From positions 1-64,000 of the forward strand of contig CAMNIN010000003.1 of assembly GCA_946540735.1 (NCBI GenBank): a stretch of 64,000 bases of DNA. The letters run 5' to 3'. Source of the stretch: an uncultured Prevotellaceae bacterium (GTDB lineage: Bacteria; Bacteroidota; Bacteroidia; Bacteroidales; Bacteroidaceae). The translations under genes were made by a program, and so were the position numbers. Positions 50,301 through 58,729 of the stretch are shown one piece after another; positions within the stretch are counted from its first letter, which is position 1, and every line of letters begins with the position of its first letter. The notes below the pieces were generated by a model. That model searched no databases. It was not told the DNA's origin and saw only the letters and a program-made list of their open reading frames with translations.

Positions 50301-51575
50301 ATGAACAAAGGTAAGGTTGACGTCCTGCTGGGGCTCCAGTGGGGCGACGAAGGAAAAGGGAAGGTAGTGGACGTGCTCACGCCGCACTATGATGTGGTAG
50401 CCAGATTCCAGGGCGGTCCGAATGCAGGCCACACGCTGGAGTTTGAGGGTCAGAAATATGTGCTCAGAAGCATCCCTTCGGGCATCTTCCAGGGGGGTAA
50501 GGTGAACATCATCGGCAATGGTGTTGTGATGGCGCCGGATCTCTTCATGGATGAGGCGAAGGACCTGGAGCGCAGCGGGCATGATCTGCACAGCCGCCTG
50601 CACATCTCGAAGAAGGCGCACCTGATCATGCCGACGCACCGTTTGCTGGACGCTGCCCTGGAGGCTGCCAAAGGCAAGAGCAAGGTGGGCACGACGGGCA
50701 AGGGTATCGGCCCGACTTACACGGACAAGGTGTCGCGCAACGGTCTGCGTGTGGGTGACATCTTCGACTGCTTCGAGGAAAAATACGCAGCTCACAAGGC
50801 GCGCCATGAGCAGATGCTCAAAAACTTGGGTTTCACCGACTACGACATCACTGAGGTGGAGCGCAAGTGGATGGAGGGTATCGAATACATCAAGCAGTTC
50901 CAGGTGGTGGACAGCGAGCATGAGATCAACGGCTTTCTGCGCGAGGGCAAGAGCATCCTCTGCGAGGGGGCTCAGGGCACGATGCTCGACGTGGACTTCG
51001 GCAGTTACCCGTTTGTGACTTCGTCTAACACGATATGTGCTGGTGCTTGCACTGGGCTGGGCATCGGACCAAACAAGATCGGTGAGGTCTATGGCATCAT
51101 GAAGGCTTACTGCACCAGGGTGGGCGCTGGTCCGTTCCCGACGGAACTGTTCGACGAGACGGGTGCCCGAATCCGACAACTGGGTCATGAGTATGGTGCC
51201 GTGACGGGCCGTGAGCGCCGTTGCGGATGGATCGACTTGGTGGCGCTGCGCTACTCTGTCATGGTGAACGGCGTGACGCAGCTGATCATGATGAAGAGTG
51301 ACGTGTTGGATGGCTTCGACACGATAAAAGCGTGTGTGGCTTACCGGCAGAACGGCGTGGAAACCCGAGATTTCCCCTTCGATATCGAGAAGGGCATCGA
51401 ACCGGTCTATGTGGAACTTCCAGGCTGGAAGACGGACATGACGAAGATGACATCGGAGGAGGAGTTTCCGAAGGAATTCCGTGAGTACGTGGCTTTCCTG
51501 GAGGAACAGCTGGAGACGCCGATCCGCATCATCTCTATCGGTCCGGACCGGGAGCAGACGATCGTCAGAAATTGA
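50301..51575 (+). CDS. purA: Adenylosuccinate synthetase
   Basis: A 424-residue enzyme of purine synthesis that joins IMP and aspartate using GTP. The GTP loop QWGDEGKGKVVD (GDEGKGK at residues 15-21), the IMP-site region GPNAGHTLEFEGQKYVLRSI, KGIGPTYTDKVSRNGLRVGD, GAQGTMLDVDFGSYPFVTSS and GRERRCGWIDLVALRYSVMV are all present. Length is normal for the family. The stop codon is directly followed by a small hairpin and then the repeat array. The opposite strand is also open over most of the gene, an effect of its GC-rich codon use. Confidence 0.95.
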   Translation: MNKGKVDVLLGLQWGDEGKGKVVDVLTPHYDVVARFQGGPNAGHTLEFEGQKYVLRSIPSGIFQGGKVNIIGNGVVMAPDLFMDEAKDLERSGHDLHSRLHISKKAHLIMPTHRLLDAALEAAKGKSKVGTTGKGIGPTYTDKVSRNGLRVGDIFDCFEEKYAAHKARHEQMLKNLGFTDYDITEVERKWMEGIEYIKQFQVVDSEHEINGFLREGKSILCEGAQGTMLDVDFGSYPFVTSSNTICAGACTGLGIGPNKIGEVYGIMKAYCTRVGAGPFPTELFDETGARIRQLGHEYGAVTGRERRCGWIDLVALRYSVMVNGVTQLIMMKSDVLDGFDTIKACVAYRQNGVETRDFPFDIEKGIEPVYVELPGWKTDMTKMTSEEEFPKEFREYVAFLEEQLETPIRIISIGPDREQTIVRN

Positions 51576-51622
51576 TTCCGGCCGTTGGCTGATAGATGGT
51601 TTTGTAAGTGCTCGATTGCCAT

Positions 51623-51671
51623 GCGGATTGCAAATCCGCAGCTCGCGGCATCGGGATTCTAAATCCCGATG
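51623..51671. repeat. Composite palindrome, reverse copy of the 2.7-3.0 kb repeats
   Basis: GCGGATTGCAAATCCGC, a short linker (AGCTCGCGG) and CATCGGGATTCTAAATCCCGATG are the reverse complement, in order, of the composite at 2777-2830 (CATCGGGATT palindrome, linker ending AGAGCT, GCGGATT palindrome). Both palindromes and the linker AGCT are conserved although the two sites are 49 kb apart. Confidence 0.85.
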
Positions 51672-52149
51672 AACTTTCAGAACTTGATCGGCTGGGTAAT
51701 GGCCCTCCTGTTCAGTGGGATGTTCCGATGAACCCTGTTCAGTGGGATTTGCAATTCCACTGGAACGAGTCCGGAATTTGCAATCCCGATGAACTTTCCG
51801 GAATTTGATCGGCTGAGTAAGACCCTCCTGTTCAGTGGGATGTTCCGATGAACCCTGTTCAGTGGGATTTGTAATCCCACTGGATCGATTCCGGGATTTG
51901 CAATCCCGATGCACTTTCAGAACTTGATCGGTTGGGTAAGGCCCTCCTGTTCAGTGGGATGTTCCCGATGAACCCTGTTCAGTGGGATTTGCAATCCCAC
52001 TGGATCGAGTCCGGGATTTGCAATCCCGATGAACTTTCAGAACTTGATCGGTTGGGTAAGGCCCTCCTGTTCAGTGGGATGTTCCCGATGAACCCTGTTC
52101 AGTGGGATTTGTAATCCCACTGGATTGAGTTCGGGATTTGCAATCCCGT
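51653..52149. repeat. 120-bp tandem repeat array between purA and hisS
   Basis: Four copies of an exactly 120-base unit begin at 51653, 51773, 51893 and 52013, with a partial fifth to 52149. Each unit has a GGGATTTGCAATCCCGAT palindrome, the stretch ACTTTCAGAACTTGATCGG (or a close variant), GGCCCTCCTGTTCAGTGGGA and a second palindrome with 10-base arms CAGTGGGATT-TGC-AATCCCACTG (51980-52002 in copy 3). Copies 3 and 4 are nearly identical; copies 1 and 2 differ more. There is no gene in this 650-base gap. It could act as a terminator or a recombination target; it has no CRISPR-like unique spacers. Confidence 0.92.
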
Positions 52150-52225
52150 ACGTTTGGATGTGGCGCCAGCCTTGAATAATCATATAGTCATTTCAAACAA
52201 ATTTTAATAACTAATAGATAATCAG

Positions 52226-53593
52226 ATGAAACCAAGCATACCTAAGGGCACGCGCGACTTCTCGCCGATGGAGATGGCGAAGCGCAATTATATCTTTGAC
52301 ACCATACGCGAGGTCTATGCGCTCTATGGATTCCAGCAGATTGAGACACCGGCGATGGAGACGCTGCAGACGCTGATGGGCAAATATGGTGAGGAGGGCG
52401 ACAAACTGCTCTTCAAGGTGCTTAACTCGGGTGACTTCACGGCGAAGGTGAGCGACGAGGAGCTGACGAGCCGTCAACCGCTGAGACTGGCTGCACGTAT
52501 CTGTGAGAAGGGACTGCGCTACGACCTGACGGTGCCGTTCGCCCGCTATGTGGTGATGCACCGGGAGGAACTGCAGCTGCCGTTCAAGCGTTATCAGATA
52601 CAGCCGGTGTGGCGGGCCGACCGTCCTCAGAAGGGCCGCTACCGCGAATTCTACCAGTGCGACGCAGACATCGTGGGCAGCGACTCGCTGCTCAACGAGG
52701 TTGAACTGATGCAGATCATCGATACCGTGTTCAGCCGACTGGGCATCCGGGTGATGATCAAAATCAACAACCGCAAGATTCTCACTGGTATCGCTGAGGT
52801 GATCGGCGAAGCTGACAAAATCGTGGATATCACCGTGGCCATCGACAAACTCGACAAAATCGGACTGGAGGGCGTGAACGCCGAACTGGCGGCGGATGGC
52901 ATCAGCCAGGAGGCCATTGACAAACTGCAACCCATCATCGCGCTTTCAGGCAGCAACGAGGAGAAACTGACCACCATCGCCGAAGTGCTGGCGCAGTCGG
53001 AGACTGGCCTGAAAGGTGTGGAGGAGGTGAGGACCATCCTCGATACGCTCAAATGCTGTGGACTGAAAAACGACATCGAACTCGACCTGACTTTGGCACG
53101 CGGACTCAACTACTACACGGGGGCCATCTTCGAGGTAAAGGCGCTCGACGTGCAGATCGGCAGTATCACTGGCGGTGGACGTTACGACAACTTGACAGGC
53201 ATTTTCGGTATGCCTGGACTGAGCGGCGTGGGCATCTCGTTCGGGGCCGACCGTATCTTTGATGTGCTCAACACGCTCGACCTCTACCCGAAGGAGGCTG
53301 TGGCGGCGACAGAAGTGCTCTTCATCAATTTTGGCGAGCGCGAGGTGGCCTATTGCATGCCAATCGCTGGAAAATGCCGTGCTGAGGGCATCAGTTGCGA
53401 GATATTCCCCGACAAGGCGAAGATGAAGAAGCAGATGGCGTATGCCAACGCGAAGGGTATCCGGTTTGTGGCACTGGCGGGCGATAATGAGATGGCTGAA
53501 CGGAAAGTGACGCTGAAAAACATGGTCTCGGGTGAACAGCAGTTGGTTACGCCTGAGGAAATGATTCAATTAATATTGAAAAATGGTAATTGA
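52226..53593 (+). CDS. hisS: Histidyl-tRNA synthetase
   Basis: A 455-residue class II aminoacyl-tRNA synthetase. It starts [20 protein letters not shown] and contains motif 2 ([20 protein letters not shown]), the histidine-specific [15 protein letters not shown] and motif 3 in [18 protein letters not shown]. The C-terminal anticodon-binding domain ends with [12 protein letters not shown]. Length is typical for Bacteroidota. It charges tRNA-His in the cytoplasm. It follows the 120-bp repeats; no clear promoter consensus was found in the 77 bases between the repeat end and the start codon. Confidence 0.95.
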   Translation: MKPSIPKGTRDFSPMEMAKRNYIFDTIREVYALYGFQQIETPAMETLQTLMGKYGEEGDKLLFKVLNSGDFTAKVSDEELTSRQPLRLAARICEKGLRYDLTVPFARYVVMHREELQLPFKRYQIQPVWRADRPQKGRYREFYQCDADIVGSDSLLNEVELMQIIDTVFSRLGIRVMIKINNRKILTGIAEVIGEADKIVDITVAIDKLDKIGLEGVNAELAADGISQEAIDKLQPIIALSGSNEEKLTTIAEVLAQSETGLKGVEEVRTILDTLKCCGLKNDIELDLTLARGLNYYTGAIFEVKALDVQIGSITGGGRYDNLTGIFGMPGLSGVGISFGADRIFDVLNTLDLYPKEAVAATEVLFINFGEREVAYCMPIAGKCRAEGISCEIFPDKAKMKKQMAYANAKGIRFVALAGDNEMAERKVTLKNMVSGEQQLVTPEEMIQLILKNGN

Positions 53594-53595
53594 TT

Positions 53596-53643
53596 TCGGC
53601 CGTTGGCCGATTCAAGATTGAAAATTGATTTCGGCTTCGCCGA
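53596..53643 (+). terminator. Two small hairpins after hisS
   Basis: TCGGC-CGTTG-GCCGA at 53596-53610 and TCGGC-TTC-GCCGA at 53631-53643 each follow the sequence TTGATT. A similar hairpin (TTGATTCCGGCCGTTGGCTGAT) begins in the purA stop region at 51572. No U-run follows, so termination is uncertain. Confidence 0.4.
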
Positions 53644-53659
53644 TTGAAGAAGGACGGAT

Positions 53660-54664
53660 ATGAGACGCTACCTTATTATATTATATTCGGTCGTTTTGAC
53701 GTTATGCTTGGCTTCTTCGTCAAAGCATCCGATCACCATCTTCATGATTGGTGATTCAACGATGGCCAACAAGGCGATTGACAATGAGAAGCCTGAGCGG
53801 GGGTGGGGAATGGCTTTGCAGGGCTTCTTCACTGATGACATCATCGTAGACAATCATGCGGTGAATGGCCGCTCGTCGAAAAGTTTTATCGACGAGGGGC
53901 GCTGGAAGGTGGTGCTCGACAAAATTAAGCCGGGCGATTATGTCGTGATACAGTTTGGGCATAACGACGAGAAACCGAAGGCTGACCGCCACACGGACCC
54001 GGGATCTACTTTCGATGCCAACCTGACAAAATTCATTAATGAGACTCGTGAGCGGGGTGGAAAGCCTATCCTCATGAATGCTGTTGTGAGGCGTAACTTC
54101 TTGGCGAAAGTGCCTGAGAATGACGATGATGAGAAGTTACGCAATACGGTTTTTACTGGCGAGAAACAGGCAGAGGGTGATATCTTGGTCGACACACACG
54201 GCGACTATATCGTGGCTCCACGCAATGTGGCAAAGGCTACAAACACGCCTTTTGTGGATGCCAACCGCATCACGCATGAGTTGGAGCAGGGCCTTGGACC
54301 AGAGGGTTCGAAGAAACTGCACATGTGGTTCAAACCGGGTGAGAACCCATCCATACCCAATGGCCGTGAGGACAACACTCACTATAATGTTTATGGCGCC
54401 CATGTTGTGGCCGGCCTTTTAGTGGATGCAATGGCCAAAGAAGTTCCTGCACTGAAAAAGTACGTCCGGCACTATGATTTCATCGTCGCCACCGACGGCC
54501 ATGGCAACTATATGGACCTCCAGAAGGCTGTAGATGCTGCTCCCATGGGGCAGAAAACTGTCATCCGCATCCTCAATGGCGAGTGGAAAAAGCCCAGCAT
54601 CCCCAAAGGCAAGAAAATCAAATTCTCCCTCTCCAAAAACGCCCGTTGGGTGTATTTGATTTAA
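53660..54664 (+). CDS. Rhamnogalacturonan acetylesterase fused to a truncated pectinesterase
   Basis: A 334-residue secreted protein with an N-terminal signal peptide. Residues 25-265 are an SGNH hydrolase of the rhamnogalacturonan acetylesterase type: MIGDSTMANKA (Ser33), NGRSSKSF, IQFGHNDEKPKAD (Asn102) and EDNTHYNVYGAHV (Asp238, His241). Residues 270-330 begin a pectin methylesterase domain (FIVATDGHGNYMDLQKAVDA, then APMGQKTVIRIL), but the protein stops there, before any pectinesterase active-site residue. The acetylesterase part looks complete and may still work on pectin. The stop is followed by non-coding sequence, so the fusion partner has been lost. Confidence 0.8.
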   Translation: MRRYLIILYSVVLTLCLASSSKHPITIFMIGDSTMANKAIDNEKPERGWGMALQGFFTDDIIVDNHAVNGRSSKSFIDEGRWKVVLDKIKPGDYVVIQFGHNDEKPKADRHTDPGSTFDANLTKFINETRERGGKPILMNAVVRRNFLAKVPENDDDEKLRNTVFTGEKQAEGDILVDTHGDYIVAPRNVAKATNTPFVDANRITHELEQGLGPEGSKKLHMWFKPGENPSIPNGREDNTHYNVYGAHVVAGLLVDAMAKEVPALKKYVRHYDFIVATDGHGNYMDLQKAVDAAPMGQKTVIRILNGEWKKPSIPKGKKIKFSLSKNARWVYLI

Positions 54665-54724
54665 TCGTAGTGCATAATAATGCCGCATTCGTTTTATCCA
54701 TGCCGCATTCGATTCTGTAATAAT

Positions 54725-54901
54725 GTAGAGACGTCACATTGGGGCGTCTCCAACCATAATTAAAGTCGCCGCCGCCATAATACTGTGTCACCACAATCCA
54801 AATAGGTACTCCTCAATGCATAAAAATAGAGATGCCTCAATGTAAAAAATAAAGACATCCCAATGTAAAAAAGAAGAGACGCCCCAATGTGACGTCTCTA
54901 C
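54725..54901. repeat. MITE-like element with 26-bp perfect terminal inverted repeats
   Basis: The 26 bases at 54725-54750 (starting GTAGAGACGTCACATTGGGG) are the exact reverse complement of 54876-54901. Between them are degenerate direct copies of a 20-25 base unit resembling GAGACGCCCCAATGTAAAAA. There is no coding capacity in the 177 bases. The element lies between two convergent genes and could fold into a long hairpin that stops transcription from both sides. Confidence 0.8.
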
Positions 54902-54924
54902 TATTTTTATGAATATTACGATTC

Positions 54925-57900
54925 TTACGAATTATACTCCTGCCAGCTCTTGATCTGGATGTCTTTCTCATCCAGTGCAACGAAGGCCATGATGAAGGCT
55001 TTCGCCAGTCGCACGTTGGTCATCAACGGGATGTTGTGGTCGATGGCGGCACGGCGGATGCGGTAGCCATTGGTCAACTCGCGCTTTGTGTTGTTCTTCG
55101 GCACGTTGACCACCAGGTCAAACTGGTGTGCGGCGATCATGTCCATCACGTTGTTGTCGCCTTCCTCGTCGGGCCAGGCCACGGCGGTGGCTTTGATGCC
55201 GTTGTCATTCAGGAATTTGGCGGTGCCGGCGGTGGCGAAGATGCGGTATCCGTTCTTGTCGAGCAATCTGGCTGGATCGAGCATGTCGACCTTGCCTTTC
55301 GCACCACCACTGCTGATGAGGATGGCTGGGTGTTTCGTGCGGTCGGGCAGACGGTAGCCGGTGGCGATCAGGGCGTTGAGCAGGGCTTCGTCCATCGAGT
55401 CGCCCAGACAGCCCACCTCGCCGGTGGAAGACATGTCGACACCGAGCACGGGGTCGGCATTCTGAAGGCGGGCAAACGAGAACTGGCTGGCTTTCACGCC
55501 GATGCGGTCGATGTCAAACTCCGATTTGTCGGGCTTGGTGTAGGGCACGTCGAGCATGATCTTCGTGGCGGTCTCGATGAAGTTGCGCTTCAGGATCTTC
55601 GACACAAAGGGGAAGGAGCGTGAGGCGCGGAGGTTGCACTCGATCACTTTCACCTCGCGGTTCTTGGCCAGGTACTGGATGTTGAACGGTCCGCTGATGT
55701 TGAGCTCGGCCGCGATCTTGCGGGAGATCTTCTTGATCTGGCGGATGGTGGAGAAATAGATGTGCTGTGCGGGGAACACCATCGTGGCGTCGCCGGAGTG
55801 GACACCGGCATACTCGATGTGCTCGCTGATGGCGTATTCGACGATCTCGCCCTTGTCGGCCACGGCGTCGAACTCGATCTCCTTGGTGTCTTGCATGAAC
55901 TGGCTCACCACCACGGGGTAGTCTTTTGATACCTCGGTGGCCATGTCGAGGAAGCGGTGGAGCTCCTCGTCGTCGTAGCATACGTTCATGGCTGCGCCGC
56001 TGAGCACATACGACGGGCGTACCAACACGGGATAGCCGACCTCGGCGACAAACTCCTTGATGTCGTCAAACGAGGTGAGGGCGCGCCAGGCGGGCTGGTC
56101 GACACCGAGCTTGTCGAGCATGGCGGAGAACTTGTCTCGGTTCTCGGCACGGTCGATGTTCACCGGACTGGTGCCGAGGATGGGCACGCCGCGGCGATGG
56201 AGCTTCATGGCGAGGTTGTTGGGGATCTGGCCGCCCATGCTGACGATCACGCCGCGGGGCTGTTCGAGTTCGATGACATCGAGCACGCGCTCCAGCGACA
56301 GCTCGTCGAAGTAGAGGCGGTCGCACATGTCGTAGTCGGTCGACACGGTCTCGGGGTTGTAGTTGATCATGATGGCCTTGTAGCCGAGTTTGCGGGCGGT
56401 GTTGATGGCGTTCACCGAGCACCAGTCGAACTCCACGCTCGATCCGATGCGGTAGGCTCCGCTGCCCATCACCACGACGGATTTCTCATTCTTATAGTAG
56501 GGGATGTCGTGGATGGGCGGGGTGTTGTAGGTGAAGTAGAGGTAGTTGGTCAGTTCGGGCTGCTCGCTGGCCACGGTGTTGATGCGTTTCACGGCGGGCT
56601 GGATGCCTCGTGACTGGCGGTAGCGGCGCACTTCGAGATTCTCTTTCTCCATGTTGCCGCTGGTGGGCTTCAGCACGAAGCGGGCGATCTGGAAGTCGCT
56701 GAATCCGGCAGCTTTCACTTCCTGCAGGAAGTCATCGCTCAGATCCTCCAACTTGTTGAATGTCATTAACTTGTTCTTCAGGTCGACAATGCGTTTCAGG
56801 CGTGAGATAAACCATTTGTCAATCTTGGTGAGCTCTTCGATGCGCTCGATGGTGTAGCCTTCCTCCAGAGCCTGGGCGATGGCGAAGATGCGCAGGTCGG
56901 TGGGGTTGGCCAACGAGTCGTCGAGGTTTTCGAAACGGGTGTGATCGTTACCCACGAATCCGTGCATGCCCTGGCCGATCATGCGAAGGCCTTTCTGGAT
57001 CATCTCCTCAAAAGTGCGGCCGATGCTCATGATCTCGCCGACAGACTTCATCGACGAGCCGATAAGACGGCTCACGCCGGCAAACTTGGTGAGGTCCCAG
57101 CGGGGGATCTTGCAGATCATATAGTCGAGGCTCGGGGCTACGTAGGCGGAGTTGGGGGTGCCCATCTCGCCGATCTGGTCGAGGGTGTAGCCGAGGGCGA
57201 TCTTGGCGGCCACGAAGGCGAGGGGATAGCCGGTGGCTTTGGAGGCCAGGGCTGAGGAACGCGACAGGCGGGCGTTGATTTCGATGATGCGGTAGTCGTT
57301 GGTCTCGGCATTGAAGGCGAACTGGATGTTGCACTCGCCCACGATGTTGAGGTGCTTGACGCATTTGATGGAGAGGTCCTGCAGCATCTTCACTTGCTCG
57401 TCGGTGAGCGAGCAGGTGGGGGCTACCACGATGGATTCGCCGGTGTGGATGCCGAGGGGGTCGAAGTTTTCCATAGAGGCGACGGTGAAGCAGCGGTCGT
57501 TGGCGTCGCGGATCACCTCAAACTCGATTTCCTTCCAGCCTTTCAGGCTTTCCTCCACCAGGATCTGAGGTGCAAAGGTAAAGGCGCTCTCTGCCAGTTC
57601 CTTGAAGCCTTGGTCATCGTTGCAGAGACCAGAACCAAGGCCCCCCAGGGCGTAGGCTGAGCGGATCATGATGGGGAAGCCGATCTCGTGGGCTGCCTTC
57701 ACAGCGTCTTCCATGTTCTCCACGGCATGGCTCACAGGGGTCTTCAGGCCTACCTCATCGAGTTTGCGCACGAAGCGGTCGCGGTCCTCGGTGTTCATGA
57801 TGGCTTCCACGCTGGTGCCGAGCACTTCCACGCCATATTCCTTCAGTGTGCCGTTCTGATAGAGTTCGGTGCCGCAGTTCAGGGCGGTCTGTCCGCCGAA

Positions 57901-58158
57901 GGCGAGCAAGATGCCGTCGGGGCGCTCTTTCTTGATGATCTCCGTGACGAAATGGGGAGTCACCGGCTGGAAATACACCTTGTCGGCAATACCTTCACTG
58001 GTCTGGATGGTGGCGATGTTGGGATTGACTAATACGCTGGAGATTCCTTCCTCGCGCAACGCTTTCAAGGCTTGAGAGCCTGAGTAGTCAAACTCACCGG
58101 CCTGTCCGATTTTCAGGGCTCCGCTGCCCAGCACTAATACCTTTGTCAGTTTCTTCAT
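54925..58158 (-). CDS. carB: Carbamoyl-phosphate synthase large subunit
   Basis: A 1077-residue enzyme with two homologous ATP-grasp halves. Key parts are VLVLGSGALKIGQAGEFDYS at the start, the first ATP-grasp (IMIRSAYALGGLGSGLCNDD) and the second opening VVMGSGAYRIGSSVEFDWCS near residue 580. The second ATP-grasp (VLVRPSYVLSGAAMNVCYDD) and a C-terminal MGS-like allosteric domain (GYRIFATAGTAKFLNDNGIK) follow. It makes carbamoyl phosphate for pyrimidine and arginine synthesis. The small subunit gene carA is not in the window. It is convergent with the preceding esterase gene. Confidence 0.95.
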   Translation of the reverse strand: MKKLTKVLVLGSGALKIGQAGEFDYSGSQALKALREEGISSVLVNPNIATIQTSEGIADKVYFQPVTPHFVTEIIKKERPDGILLAFGGQTALNCGTELYQNGTLKEYGVEVLGTSVEAIMNTEDRDRFVRKLDEVGLKTPVSHAVENMEDAVKAAHEIGFPIMIRSAYALGGLGSGLCNDDQGFKELAESAFTFAPQILVEESLKGWKEIEFEVIRDANDRCFTVASMENFDPLGIHTGESIVVAPTCSLTDEQVKMLQDLSIKCVKHLNIVGECNIQFAFNAETNDYRIIEINARLSRSSALASKATGYPLAFVAAKIALGYTLDQIGEMGTPNSAYVAPSLDYMICKIPRWDLTKFAGVSRLIGSSMKSVGEIMSIGRTFEEMIQKGLRMIGQGMHGFVGNDHTRFENLDDSLANPTDLRIFAIAQALEEGYTIERIEELTKIDKWFISRLKRIVDLKNKLMTFNKLEDLSDDFLQEVKAAGFSDFQIARFVLKPTSGNMEKENLEVRRYRQSRGIQPAVKRINTVASEQPELTNYLYFTYNTPPIHDIPYYKNEKSVVVMGSGAYRIGSSVEFDWCSVNAINTARKLGYKAIMINYNPETVSTDYDMCDRLYFDELSLERVLDVIELEQPRGVIVSMGGQIPNNLAMKLHRRGVPILGTSPVNIDRAENRDKFSAMLDKLGVDQPAWRALTSFDDIKEFVAEVGYPVLVRPSYVLSGAAMNVCYDDEELHRFLDMATEVSKDYPVVVSQFMQDTKEIEFDAVADKGEIVEYAISEHIEYAGVHSGDATMVFPAQHIYFSTIRQIKKISRKIAAELNISGPFNIQYLAKNREVKVIECNLRASRSFPFVSKILKRNFIETATKIMLDVPYTKPDKSEFDIDRIGVKASQFSFARLQNADPVLGVDMSSTGEVGCLGDSMDEALLNALIATGYRLPDRTKHPAILISSGGAKGKVDMLDPARLLDKNGYRIFATAGTAKFLNDNGIKATAVAWPDEEGDNNVMDMIAAHQFDLVVNVPKNNTKRELTNGYRIRRAAIDHNIPLMTNVRLAKAFIMAFVALDEKDIQIKSWQEYNS

Positions 58159-58218
58159 GAGTGTAAAAATATAATATAAATACTAATCTTTCATATCACA
58201 TCCCAGGGGTATCGGTAT

Positions 58219-58701
58219 TTACTTCCCGCTCCCTTGCATCCGCCTCCGGATGTCGTCATATGCTGCAACCCAGTCGGTGTCGAGCGAGAACTTGGTGAGG
58301 TAACCCTCGTTGGTGATGTAGGCCAGCACCATCTCCTTGTTGGGGTCGTTGAAGCGCGGATGTGCCAGGCTCACGCTCTTGAAGAGGTTGATGATGGCGG
58401 TGCGGTCTTTCTTCGGGCTCATTGCGATGCGGCCTTGAAACAAGTTGATGAACTTGAACAGGGCCAGGGCTTGGTAGTCGAGCATGCTGGCCGAACTGTC
58501 GGGTGTCAGTTTATAGGATTGTGACCCCAGGTAATAGAGGGCGTCTTTCTTGAATGTGGCGATTTTGCGTTCCTCGAGCGACCTTGACGTGTCATCGGCC
58601 ACAGCTTTGGCCATGCGGATGGCTTCGTTGTAGGCTTCCTGCCCGAATGCTCCGGCCATGACGGCCAGCAGGCTGATAGTGAAAAGTATACGTTTCATCA
58701 T
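58219..58701 (-). CDS. Hypothetical secreted protein
   Basis: A 160-residue precursor with a clear signal peptide (MKRILFTISLLAVMAGAFGQ, cleavage after GAFG or AFGQ). The mature part is mainly helical (YNEAIRMAKAVADDTSRSLE, SMLDYQALALFKFINLFQGR) and ends in a basic segment DDIRRRMQGSGK. I do not recognise the family. It lies between carB and an ABC ATPase gene on the same strand, 28 bases downstream of the latter. An exported helical protein of the Bacteroidota cell envelope is all that can be said. Confidence 0.75.
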   Translation of the reverse strand: MMKRILFTISLLAVMAGAFGQEAYNEAIRMAKAVADDTSRSLEERKIATFKKDALYYLGSQSYKLTPDSSASMLDYQALALFKFINLFQGRIAMSPKKDRTAIINLFKSVSLAHPRFNDPNKEMVLAYITNEGYLTKFSLDTDWVAAYDDIRRRMQGSGK

Positions 58702-58729
58702 GTTGTGATAGTTTTATTGTGCTTGTTTG

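Noticed and set aside
50286..51914. 542-residue open frame antisense to purA
   Set aside because: It is the complement of a GC-rich conserved gene and continues into a 120-bp repeat array whose length is a multiple of three. The translation is His/Arg-rich without any family motif.
51653..52149. CRISPR array
   Set aside because: The 120-base units are contiguous and repeated along their whole length, without unique spacers, and no cas gene is present.
55957..56613. 218-residue frame antisense to carB
   Set aside because: His/Val/Gly-rich translation typical of a shadow of a GC-rich gene; carB is complete on the other strand.
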